Source: Rhododendron vialii (taxonomy: Eukaryota; Streptophyta; Magnoliopsida; Ericales; Ericaceae). From it: a stretch of 64,000 nucleotides of DNA. The stretch lies in assembly GCF_030253575.1 (NCBI RefSeq), contig NC_080564.1:2896501-2960500 (forward strand), in the 5' to 3' direction. A program made the translations under genes and the position numbers. Of the stretch, positions 1-11,500 are shown piece by piece. How positions within the stretch are numbered: the first letter of the stretch is position 1; each line of letters opens with the position of its first letter. The notes under the pieces were generated by a model. That model was not told where the DNA came from. It saw only the letters and a list, made by a program, of their open reading frames with translations, and searched no databases.

Positions 1-105
1 TATGTTTAATATCACATAGAGTTGAGAAGAGAGAATCACTTGGACCATGTTCGTTTGGGGATTTTGGATTTTCTCTATGTGCAGGATCCCCAATAAATTC
101 TCTCA

Positions 106-151
<46 letters not shown>

Positions 152-609
152 CTCATTAACCAAAATCCAAATACCAAAACAAACATGGTCTTAGTCTCTT
201 CAATTCATGTATGTATTGATTGCATTATATACTTAATATCACACAGAGTTGAGAAAAGAGAATCATGTAGTCTTGTCTCTATTTTGCTGGTTATTGCCCT
301 CAATAAAAAAAAACATGATTTTAGGTTTTACCCCTTAACCATGACATTTTCCTCCTGTCTTTGTCTCCTACTCTCTTCTCAATTTGCCTTTTGGAAACTA
401 CTTAAAAGTGGTGTCGTGTTTAGTCATTACTCTTTCCTTTATAGAGATATATGCATAAACTATTTGAAGGCTCAATTTTAATGGAGGAAAATCTGTTGTT
501 ATTCTCATTGGATTGCATGTTAACCATCTACCTTGTTTTGTTCTCCTTTTATGAGGTCCCATTCAGTACATTGATTGTTGAGTACTTTACATGAATTTTC
601 TCCTTGTAG
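1..609. other. intron of the Rab escort protein gene, with a (CT)n run
   Basis: No REP-like coding sequence is visible here. The first recognisable exon opens after the acceptor at 608-609, so this stretch is read as intron. A pure CT run occupies 111-149. The open frame across 47-481 is low-complexity and does not match the family. Confidence 0.7.
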
Positions 610-3600
610 GATTATCATGTACGCAATAGCAATGGCAGATTACGACCAAGACAAGTTGGAAGGTTGTAGAAGTGTTCTGAAGACGAAAGATGGAATAAAC
701 CGTTTAGCACTATACCATTCATCCGTAGGCAGGTTGCTTGCCGTTATTTCTGTTTCACACCTAAACTGTTTTCCTGCACTATTGCTTATTTGTTCATGTA
801 CTTTGTCATTGTTCTTTGAACTGCATTCTGCAAGTGTATGAACTATGAAGGCGGACCACTTAATGCCGAAGAAAGGATAGCCTATTGGAGAAACCCTTTG
901 TCCTTTTATGATAGGCTGCTCAATGCTAAATCCTTGGCGTAAAGCACCTTAAAGACTAAGGAGGATGGGTATGGGATTGCAGCCCTACTAGTAATTAGCC
1001 TTGACTAGTAAATGGCGGTTGGAAAAGGCTTATTATGCTGAACGGTAGCCCTTGAGCATCAATTTCTTCATTTTGGTTGCTTTAACATGCCAGATTTCAA
1101 GGCAGACTAACACTTCTATATCTAACAGTATGGGAGTACGATGAAGGGGTGCAAAAGTGATCTAGTTTTAGAGTTTTAAATGTTTAAAGGAGAAAGTTAT
1201 TAATAATAATTCCTCTTCTTATCTCAAGTCCATATCACACCTAGGATTAGAAGTGCATCATTATTGTTGTAATAGAGCTTAAAAAGTTTTCACGAGTATC
1301 TAAAACATGGTTCTAATTGCATTGGGATATCATGGATCTTTGTAGGAGCTTTACAAAACTCCTCCTTACAGGATTTTGACTTCCTAATTGGAATTTAAGA
1401 CTTTATGATATCTGAAACTTATCTTAACCTATTTAAGACCTATAAATAAGAAGCCAACTAAATTGTTCGGATCACCCACGGACAACCTCTATAGCCCATG
1501 CTAGAAAATCTGAAGCTACAAAAATGTACCTCTTCTAAGAACATGACTAAATTGTTTGGTTCTTCTAACATACAGAAGTATTGAGACAACAAATATTGAT
1601 TGGTCAAGATTACTGTTTCTATGAGCTTGTTATTTCTTCCCTTCTTATGAACTGTAACGACATAAGTTGAAGAAATTTGGGGTAACTTGGGGAAGATGGC
1701 TGATTCTATTTTAGGCTTAGGGGCTCTACAGATGTAAAAGGGTCTAGGATGGTCCCAATGGACATGGCTTTCTGGCCTTTTAAAAGGATATTGGACATTG
1801 TAAATTGGTCATTCTGGCAGTGATTAAATTCATTAAAATGATAAGAATGGCGCACCAATAGCACGGAGGTTGAAGGCGCTATATTCACTTCAATACAGAG
1901 ATGAAAGTGACAAGTAAATTGGTAGTTAATGCAGCTAGATGGTTCTTTGTGCTACATCTTTTTAGTGATTATTACCTGATCAGTTTACAAAACTGCTTCA
2001 TATGGAGTTAAACTAACGTGGAAATAGCCTTGTTTGTTTGATGAATCTCCTTTTGTTCTTGCTCTACTTCTTCTACCCTTACAAAGTTCTGTTAGTTTTT
2101 TTGTCCTGTTATTCATTATGCTACTTAAACTTTGTCAGGTTTCATAATGCACTTGGGGCTTTGATTTACCCTATTTATGGTCAAGGGGAACTGTGTCAAG
2201 CCTTCTGCCGTCGTGCTGCAGTCAAAGGTTGTCTTTATGTAAGTTCTATTATGTCTTCAAGCTGCTTTTGCCAGAGTGTCTGTATATTCCTTTTGTGTCT
2301 TTTGCTTCATCGTCCATGATGTCTGTGTAAATTAAGAATGGCTTGAAGGCTGAAGCCTTAAGTATATCCATGAATTCTACAATTTACCTACAAGTGTAGG
2401 ACAAAGCATTTTTGAGAAATTAGTGCACCATATCGTGTGCATTTCTCACACCTGTAGAGTTTCTGTTCAAAAAACTTCTTTCCTCTCTCTCTTGTGATTT
2501 TTGGAAATGAGTATAAGTAGAGTCTACTCGCTGGGACTGCCCTATATTTGTTTAATGACAACTTCTTTACTCTTGCTAATTCTTCAAGCAGTGGGCAGAA
2601 TCTTTCTTAGAGACTAACAATTACTATATTCTATTTTGTTATTTTTGTTACAACAGTATCTACGGCAATTGTATACTCATCTCTTCTTCGAGATTGTACT
2701 AGTCTTAATTATTATTTTCTATTACTGCATTGTGTTAATTTGTCTACTTGTGTCGGTTATATATTCTCGTACTTTTCTACCCATATATGTGTGCCACTTA
2801 TGAATGCGACATATGATTGTACTAGCGATATATCAAATGCTCAATGCAGGGCATTACTAGTACACTTGTTTACTTGGCTTTTATTGGGATTTCTGTCATT
2901 GTCCGAATGTTTTTGCAGTCTGGCCTTCATAGATATGAATTTCATGTTCAAATGTTCTGTTCGTTGCCCGAGTTGTAATGAAATCTTTATGTTTAAAGTT
3001 CTTGTCATGTAGGTCCTCCGGATGCCAGTGAAGGCTCTGCTTGTTGACAAGGTTTGGATATATGTATATTTCTGCTTTTTGTTGGTTTTCTGCAACAGGA
3101 GGTTACATAACTAGTACAGAAGCTTATTGTACCAGCTTATTAGGTAAAATGAGTGCCATATTTGTGACTTTTGCAAAATTTTCATAGGAAAGTGGGAGTT
3201 GCAAAGGTGCTAAGTTGGCTTCTGGTCAGGATTTATTCAGCAATGAGATGGTCCTAGGACCATCATTCATGACTCTGGTGCCGTTAGCTAATTCTTTGCC
3301 AGATTTTCTCCAAGCTAAATTAGTGGATGTTGGCCGAGATTTCAGGGGGAAGGTGGCTAGGGGAATTTGTATCACAAACAGTTCCTTAAAGACCGATGTT
3401 TCAACTTGTCTGGTGGTATTTCCTCCTAAATGTGAGCTCAGTGCACCATACTATTTGTGTTTTTATCATAGGAGTAAATATAATATATAATTGACTCCTC
3501 TCTCTCTCTAGCTCTGTACTCTGAGCAGGACACATCAATCCGAGTTCTTCAGATAGGTAGCAGTTTAGCTGTTTGTCCCTCTGGGAAGTAAGTTATCTTT

Positions 3601-6425
3601 TTCTTTTCCATTTGATTTTTGTTGAGAAAGCTTTTTTGTATTTCTTTAGTTGGATTTCATAAATGAAAGTTCATATCTAATTTGATACCAATCTAGTTAG
3701 TTTAATCATTGACATGAAATTGGTACCCAAAAGATTGAATGGTTGTGTTTAATGTTGATGGTAAATCAAAACCAGTCCATTGTGTATATGATTCAACTTG
3801 CCAACTAATCCTTCTCCTCTCTAAATGATTCAATTCCGTGTCCTAAGGTTGAATGGGCATTTGCTTATTATATCCTTTAAATTACACGAAAGCTTGCATG
3901 CTTTAAGTGGATGTACTTTTGACTTTATTCAGATTGCAGGAACACTTGATTTGAGGACATGCTTAAGCCCGCCATGGTTGAATGAGAATGGGAATATACA
4001 AGGATTATAGGATGTGCTTCTGCTTTTTGTACATAGCTTATCTTGTTTATGCCAAGAAAGCCCGAAGATAATGGACTACTTAATTGATATTTACCTGCAA
4101 ACGGCATCACTTTTTGATGGCTCTTCAAAAATTTTGCTTACAAAAAATACTAAAGCTAAGCTTTGTGTTCCAGATTTTTGCTTCACTCAAAAAAAGATTA
4201 GCTTACTGACATTTAAAATTAGTTAGTTCCCTCCACTCCTTGTCCTGTCCGAAAGGAAAAGGAAATAAAGGTCGATAAAATGTATGTGTACTGAGAAGAA
4301 TATGGTGGTGAATGATTTTGGGAGTTCCTTTTTGCATTCTGCTCTATATCATTCCACTCTTTATATAAAGGTCGATCAATATGCATGCATCTACCTTTTA
4401 TGTGGAACCATCAAACAGTTGTATTCATTGAAAGGATTTTTCTAGATTATAGAAATGTTTTAGTATTTAGCTATGCAAAATGAAGGGAAAAGTAGCTCTG
4501 TGTTGCAATGATGGCGAATAGTGCCAAAAAACTCTTGATATGTCTCCTGCACATGTTATTTAACCTTATGATGTTTCAGCTTGCATTGATTGAAGTGATA
4601 GGTTTACTTGCTTGATGTCTAAGCCATTAAAAATATTTTCTTTAATCCTTAGTATTTTGGTTTCTTCATTTTTCTTGTTGGGTTCTAGTCTTCTAGATGC
4701 AGTAGGTTGCTAATAGCTGATCCGTAGAAGCACTTCTAATTGTTGACTTGTACTTGTTAATTTTTGTGTTCAGGTTTGTTGTGTATCTTTCAACTTTATG
4801 CGACGATGATATTCAAGGGAAAAAATCACTGCATGCAGCCATAAATACTATTTTTTCAGTTCCTATTTCTGAAACCCCTGAAAATAGTTCGAACAACAAA
4901 AGTGAAGATACTGAAATGAAGCCCACTTTGCTTTGGAGTGCTCTGTATATACAGGAAGTTACTATGGTTTGTTTCTCATTCTTATCTTAAACAACAAAAT
5001 CTCCTCCCCCTTTACTTCCTTATATTTTCTACTTGGATTCTGCCTGTTCAAATGAATTTGTTAGCCACTTTTTTTTTGTCCTTCTTTCTTGGCATCGATC
5101 AAGTTTACTCTGTTGTGGATGGGGTTGTATTTTTCAGTTATAAGCATACTAGGCTATAGTTCTAGCACCCGTACAAGCTTTAGATTTAATGATTTATTAG
5201 ACTTAGCATCATGTGCTGAGGACAGTGGGTAATGAGGTAATGGATTTTATTCAGCAGTAGGATAAATGAGGAGGGAGTTGGGTGAAGAGTCGATGTAGTA
5301 TGTTTATGGTTTTCAGAAAAAAAAGAAAAGAAAATGGATTGAGACATATCCTGTTTATAAATTTGTCTTCTAATCAATGGTTCTCTGGATTGATTATCCT
5401 CTAAACTCTAGGCTTTTGGCTTTTGGGACTGGGTGCTCTACATTCCATTCATCCGTTTCTTCTCAGTTTTTAGTATGGAGATGTTTAGCTGGTTCATGGT
5501 GAGATCTGAGATGGATTAAATGTTGAGGTACTTTGTGTGTAACGGTGAAGCTGTGTTTGATGCTGCCAAGAAGTTTTGGCCTTGATATAATTTCGGGTTA
5601 TGAGTTGGTTCAAGTTACTGCGTGGATGGAGGTGGCATCCTTTTTAAGAATTGGGGCAAAGCCGTGTAAGGTGGGCTCTTTTTCCGTCTTGGGGTTTCCA
5701 TTGGGAATGTCATTCATAGTCCAGTCACTTTAGGTTTACTTTGCGTTGTATTCAGGTTTTTGAATTAGTGATGGAGCTTTTCTAGGATGGTTGGGAAGCA
5801 GTTTAAAGATCAATTAGTGATGGATAATACCATGTGATGGCCATGGTAATTCCAAGGAAATTTACTTTTGAAGGTTTTTGCAGAAAGCATCAAATTCAGT
5901 TGTTTAATAGTTGCGTGATTGTACTATGTTTAACTATTTATGGTTATGTTATTGGTTGGCCTTGTTGAACTAGGTGCGATTTTGAAAGTTCCCATTGTTG
6001 GTTGCAGGGTTCATTTGATTCTTTCCGTTTTACACCTATGCCTGATGGGAATCTTAACTACAATGATCTTCTAGATGCAACTAAGGAGGTATTTTTCTTG
6101 ACTTCACGCTAACTCTGCAACAGAACTTCTCTTATACCATGTTTGGTTCTCCATTTCTCTTAAATTCCATGAAATTTGTTATTTCAGTTCCGTTTTACTG
6201 GAGGTCATGTTAGGTCATATTAGAATCTTTGCACATCAAAACCTTAGAAAATTTGTTAATCCCTTATGGATGTACTTGTTAGTGTTTGATGCTTGTGATA
6301 TCATGTGGCAGCTATTTCACAAGATGTTTCCTGAAGAAGAATTCTTCCCGGAAACCACCTTTTCTCAGCTAGATGATGATGGCGAGCTTGCTCCGAGTAC
6401 TAACGATGACTCACTGGACTCTTAA
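610..6425 (+). CDS. REP: Rab escort protein (REP), C-terminal part, 5' end outside window
   Basis: REP binds newly made Rab GTPases and presents them to Rab geranylgeranyl transferase in the cytosol, so that the Rabs gain the lipid needed for membrane attachment. Exons read by frame and GT-AG: 610-732, 2139-2238, 3013-3051, 3188-3431, 3512-3587, 4774-4966, 6008-6088, 6312-6425. Together they give about 322 residues, somewhat over half of a plant REP. The GDI/REP signature is clear in the second exon (ALGALIYPIYGQGEL, then AFCRRAAVKG) and continues into LRMPVKALLVDK. Later exons give LLWSALYIQE and FTPMPDGNLNYNDLLDA, both typical of plant REPs rather than RabGDI, and an acidic tail ending in DDSLDS. 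The family usually has GELPQ where this gene reads GELCQ. All exon phases join without a break, so it looks functional. The upstream N-terminal GDI domain is not in the window. Confidence 0.88.
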
Positions 6426-7549
6426 CAGTCTTCTGACCTGGTCATGTCATTGCAAATTCAGTCCACCCACAACATCTGCTCGGGATTCATATTTTTCATA
6501 CCTACTACCAATACCAAGACTGCATCCATGTTTTCAGAAGCAGAACCGGAGGGGGATGGACCTTGCATTTTGTAATTGCAGTGTACAGTTGTGGCATTAA
6601 TCTTATTCCGTGGATTATTATTTCTTGTATGAGATATTTGTCGACGACCAAATGCATATTAGACACATTGCCGGAATGGTTCCAATTTCATCGATATCGT
6701 ATGTGTTACTTGTGTAGGCCTTACAATTTCCTCTGAACGATGAGCATGTTTGTGGGTCTCTGTTGATTCTGTTTCTTTACCATGAACAGGTAGTCGATCA
6801 AAAAAGAAAAACCATGAATAGATCTACTAGCTCTATGTTAGTTTCGATTTGAATACCTACCTTTTGGGGCAGGTTTCATTGTTTTAGCCCTTTGATCCGA
6901 GATGGCCCACTAATTTCCAGCCTACTATTTGGGCAAGTTTCATTGTTTCGGCTCTGAAATGTGCGGTATTGACATCTTCAAAGGGCTTTTTGTTGGGCGG
7001 TTGTGAGTTCAACAAAAAGGTTGCTAACAATTTTATGAGCAAATTTTGGTTGATTGGTGTTTTATGTCTCTATGCACCAACAACTAAATCGACTTTTAAA
7101 ATGGAAAAGATGCATCTTAGGTAACTCGTGTGTTTGGATTTGTGTATATAAATACCTACACAGTGCTGTTTGGAATCTCTCTTTTGGCATGTACAGTATA
7201 TGTTAGTATCTCCGACCTTGGCTTCAAAAGTGGGAATGTCAAATATCTTTTTTGGAGACTTAGGTGGCAATTTGGCATATTAAAATTTGACATCTATACA
7301 ATTTTCACCCCACCTAATATGCCTAATCATTTATTTAAGGATAGTTATTAAGTTTTTGGGAGTAAAGTAACCAAGGAAAAAATTTGACATCACATGTCAA
7401 ATTTGACATGAGAGAAAAGATGTCAAATGACACCTAAACATTTGACATTTTAGTTGGACTTACTTCACATGCCAATTTTTTCACTTGGCATGCCATGTCA
7501 GATTTGACATTTTGGGATTTTTTTTCCCTGAAAAAGAGGTGGAATATTA

Positions 7550-7850
7550 TTAATCGAAACTTTGGTCTGAAGACCTAACATCATAAAGGGCAAGATCAGT
7601 GATAGGTTGGGGGATAGGATCCCCCCAGTTAACCAATCTAGTACCTAATAGGGATTGTTTAGCCAACGAATGGACAACTCTATTGCAAGAACGTTTAACA
7701 TGAGTAAAGAGACAAGAAGAAAAAAAGGCAATAGCTCTAAACAGTCTAAAAGAACTGAGCTACAATCAGAGAAATACTTTCCTTCTTGCGTAAGAGCTTG
7801 GACTACTTCAATTGAGTCCCCTTCAATACCAGAGCTTCCCGATTTGACAT
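7550..7850 (-). pseudogene. RNase H-like (reverse-transcriptase-associated) domain fragment, frameshifted
   Basis: On the minus strand the sequence reads EGDSIEVVQALTQEGKYFSD and then, after a one-base frame change at a T-run near 7710-7725, THVKRSCNRVVHSLAKQSL, ending at a stop at 7550-7552. The blocks GDS, a helix-like LLDCLELL stretch and a C-N-R-V-V-H-S-L-A element match the C-terminal half of the plant RVT_3/RNase H-like domain found in non-LTR retroelements and related proteins. There is no upstream reverse transcriptase in the window, so this is a decayed fragment. It sits inside the 7207-7868 MITE-like block. Confidence 0.6.
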
Positions 7851-7958
7851 ATTGGGTTGGAGATGCTCGTATTGCTCACTTGATTTTGAAACCACCAAAC
7901 TACAATAATAATAACCAGGAGATATTCTTATTGCTCACTTGATTTTGAAACATCACCT

Positions 7959-8054
7959 TAGAGGTACATCAACCACATCCCTCTCACATACAGGTAGGTC
8001 CCGTTCCAGTGGGACCCACCTGTATGTGAGAGGGGTGTGATTGATGTGCCTCTA
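7959..8054. repeat. inverted repeat (hairpin), 44-bp arms
   Basis: Arms at 7959-8002 and 8011-8054 are near-perfect reverse complements around an 8-base loop. The core CTCTCACATACAGG pairs with CCTGTATGTGAGAG. A small fold-back MITE or MITE remnant is the simplest reading. There is no clear target-site duplication. Confidence 0.75.
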
Positions 8055-8364
8055 GGTAATGTGCCTCTAGCATTTTTTATCGTGATAATGTGCACTTTCA
8101 TCTTTATGACTTTTGGCTCGTAATATTACAAATGGATAATGCACAAATCTGGAAAGGTCATCTGATCCTTTCCCAAGAAACTAATAGCCATTTTCAATGA
8201 TCGAATTGCATATGTTTTCATTATTTGCAGTACCGCGACATTTTCTACTCATAACAAATTGCAAATTCTAATGCAAATACCCAAAAAAGAAGATGGAGAA
8301 ATAAAGATTGGTGGTTAAAGCAGGAAATAAATGAAATCAAGAAAGCGACGGTAAATATAAAAAC

Positions 8365-8367
<3 letters not shown>

Positions 8368-8403
<36 letters not shown>
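8368..8403. repeat. (CT)n microsatellite in the RKD5 leader region
   Basis: Uninterrupted CT dinucleotides upstream of the RKD5 start. Pyrimidine-rich leaders of this kind also precede the PIX13-like, prenyltransferase, SAC7 and zinc-finger genes in this window. Confidence 0.9.
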
Positions 8404-8406
<3 letters not shown>

Positions 8407-8526
8407 CTGTGTAGTGACACTGGAGGCCCATGCAAAAGCCTCCTCTTAAATCTTCATCAAAAAAAAAACTGCTCTCCTTGCTTTCCTCTCTCTCCACCTA
8501 CAAACCGTAATCATATCAGCTTCTCT

Positions 8527-11500
8527 ATGGCATCATTGCAGGCCCATTCTCTCAAATCTCTAGTTGTCTTCAAAAACTACATGTACCCAGGTCAGCTAAT
8601 TTAGCTATAGTTGATGCTGTTTTTCTGGATCTTAGAATGATAACCTTCAAATTCTCATCTGGGTTTTCCTTGTAACTTGATCTAATGTTTTGTTCTGTCT
8701 TCTGTGAAGATTGAGTTAATGCTGAATTGGCTTTTGTAAAATTTGTTCTCTGTGCATTTCTGAGTTACTAGTTTTTTTGGTTTTGCTCTTGTGATATGTG
8801 ACTGGTAAATTAAAAAAATTTATCTGGGTTTTCCTTATAACTTAATCTAATGTTGCAATTTTCTCGGTCCTTTAATGATAAAACTGGAAATATTTATTTG
8901 GGTTGTCCTTATAACTTGATTAAATGTTGTTTCGTGGATTGAAGTCATTCTGAAATGGGCGTTGTTCTTTTCAATTTGTTCTGTGTTTGTGAAATTTTGT
9001 TGTTTTGGTTATTTGCTTTTTGCAGAATTGATCAGGGCAGTGCATGTGTACAAATTGGAGGATGGGGGAGCAAAGGAAGTGGAGAGAGAGTATTTGTTTC
9101 ACAGTGATAGCGATTATGAGGAAATCGAGACATACAAAGTTCTTACATTGGAGCAATTTCGGCCCTCGGCCCAGTTCGAAGGGCGTGTGAATGGTGTGTG
9201 GGTTTGCATTTATGTTTTCGATGCGGATCGTCATGGCACTCCGAATTTGGATGATATTCCAACCATACTCTCAGTTTACAGGTATCCAATTGCAGTTAGC
9301 CCCATTTTGCTATTAACTTTTTTTTGACTGTTCACTCTCTCTCTCTCTCTCTCTCTCGATGATGATGATGATGATGATGATGATGATATCTTTCCTGTTT
9401 TGATGCTCAGTTAGCTTAGTAGAATTCCATTTCTGTCTGTGTGTAAGCGGGTGTGTGCGTGTGTGTGAGAGAGAGTGCATGCATACCTGATTTACTAAAG
9501 TAACGGCTGTTTAATAGTTTAGTTTATTATGCTAGTTTATTCATGAGTTGGGGAAACAGAAGCATCTTTTGTTCAATGTGGGCTGTATGCAGTTTTATGG
9601 TTTGGTAGCTTTGCTTTTTTGTTTGTTTTGGTTTCATATGCTTGAGATGTTCCATCCTAGTTGGGAACATGATTCGTTGAAAATGGGAGTGAGGTTCCAG
9701 GGAAGATTCGTCACCCTGATAGGAGGATAATTCAACTAAGATCCAAACATGCATTCATCCTTGCCTTATTCCTTAAATTAGGTTCCTCGTGTTTGCTATT
9801 ACTTCCAGAGCTAGCACTCAAACGTTTGAATTCTACTACTTCTGGGAGTTCAACGTTGAAGCAACATCGTTGTTCTCTCTGATAGTTAAGGAATATTTTC
9901 TTTTGGGATCTTCTTACTTCGAAATTGGTAAAGGAAAAAAGAAATGACTCAGAATGCGTATGGATTAGATTGTAGTACTCATGCCTTCATTGATGAGAGA
10001 ATCAGATCCATTATTTTGCTCAAAACGTATCACCTTTCTGCATGATTGGGTCAGTGGATGTACTCTTATATGAACTCTCTCAAAAGTTGGGCTTATCCCT
10101 TTCATCCTCTTTATGATTTTTCCGTATAGGAGCTTAGTTTTTGTGGAAGTAAGCTCCACAGTGATATGTTTATTTACTTATTGAATCTTGATCTTGATTT
10201 TGATGTTAACATTCCCTGATTGCTGCTTGTCACATTCCCAATTTGACTCCTCTATTTCAAATTTCAGTAATCCTAAGCTGGCGTCTATTCTGACATTGGC
10301 CAATGACCTTAAAATAATTGTCCAGACGAACCACAGAATAAAAAATGGAGTGAAAGTGCAAGTTCTACCCAAGGAAACAAGTTTTGGGAACACTGCTGCA
10401 GGGTTTCACGTAAGGAGTCAGTGCGTGTTCCCTCTGGATCTTAACTCTGCTCCCTATCCAGAATTAGAGAATGAAGGCGGTGATAAAGCGTCAGGTTAAA
10501 CTACATAGCTTCCTACTTGTAATTATTGCAAGTGCGTACTTTCTTTAGTATTTGGAATCTTGGATAGTAAACCTCAAATGGGTTTATTTATACCATCGTA
10601 GCAAAAGATGGAATGTCTTAAATTTCAGATTGTACTAAAGGGCTAGATTATGAGATGTGTGATTGGATTCCCTTCTGACTGTAAGATGGCCGCAATAATT
10701 TGATATCCTAAGGTTAAAAATGTGTTGGTGCCCAAATTTAAGTCCATATTTGATACTAACTATTATAACCTAATCTAGCATAATTTTTGTGGAAGTTTAT
10801 GCTTCGATGTTGATTCCACAAGAGCAGCAAGCTAGAAGAAAGCTGGAAACATTATCCCTTAATGATCAACTGGCGAAGGTGAAGTTCAGAGACAATTAAA
10901 TATATCAAAAGTGAGCAAGATTGTCCGTTGGCACTCACTCTCCTGTGGAAATCCAAGGGTGAGCACAAGAACGTCTGGACTTGTCTTCTTTTTGGTCATA
11001 ATTGAAGACAAGTTTCCAGACGTTCTTCTTAATCCATCTAGCTAATATTTGGAGGTTAGATGACAAACATGGCAACATACTCGCACTGGAAAGTGAGTTC
11101 GTGTTTAAAAATCGGGAAATGTGGAAGCAAGTTCTCATGCTTTGTTTGGTTGAGTTTCATGCAATAAGTTGTCTGATGTTTATAATGGTATAGCAAATGG
11201 GTTATGTTGTTGGAGAGCTCATATAGGGAATGCTTGTAGATTTGCCTGCTTAATTAAACCATGGAAAAAAACAATCCATATCACCTCAACGGCTACTCTC
11301 TACGACATTGCTGTTACTCCGGATGTTCTCATCCTTATTTCTTTGTTAAGTTTTGTATGCATCTTTTTTTCTGTTCGATTTTTAGTAGTATGGTTAATCT
11401 TTTATTATCTTACAGATATGGTGCTAGGTTGCAGGTCTTGCGGATAACAAGAAAAGGAGAGCCACAACCAAAGATATAGCAAGGCTTGCTTTAACAGATC

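Larger units (their letters stand above)
6426..8526. other. intergenic: REP 3' UTR, MITE-like block, hairpin and RKD5 leader
   Basis: The first few hundred bases after the REP stop are probably its 3' UTR. From about 7207 to 7868 there is a MITE-like block whose ends (TATCTCCGACC and GGTTGGAGATGCTC) are imperfect inverted repeats. A hairpin follows at 7959-8054. A (CT)n run at 8368-8403 lies about 125 bp before the RKD5 start codon, probably in its 5' leader. Confidence 0.6.

Noticed and set aside
47-481. 144-codon frame at the left edge
   Set aside because: Contains a CT microsatellite translated as Ser-Leu; no REP-like sequence; intron.
841-942. Protein-like stretch after the first REP exon (NYEGGPLNAEERIAYW...)
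   Set aside because: Does not match REP, no paired splice sites that keep the frame; treated as chance or old insert.
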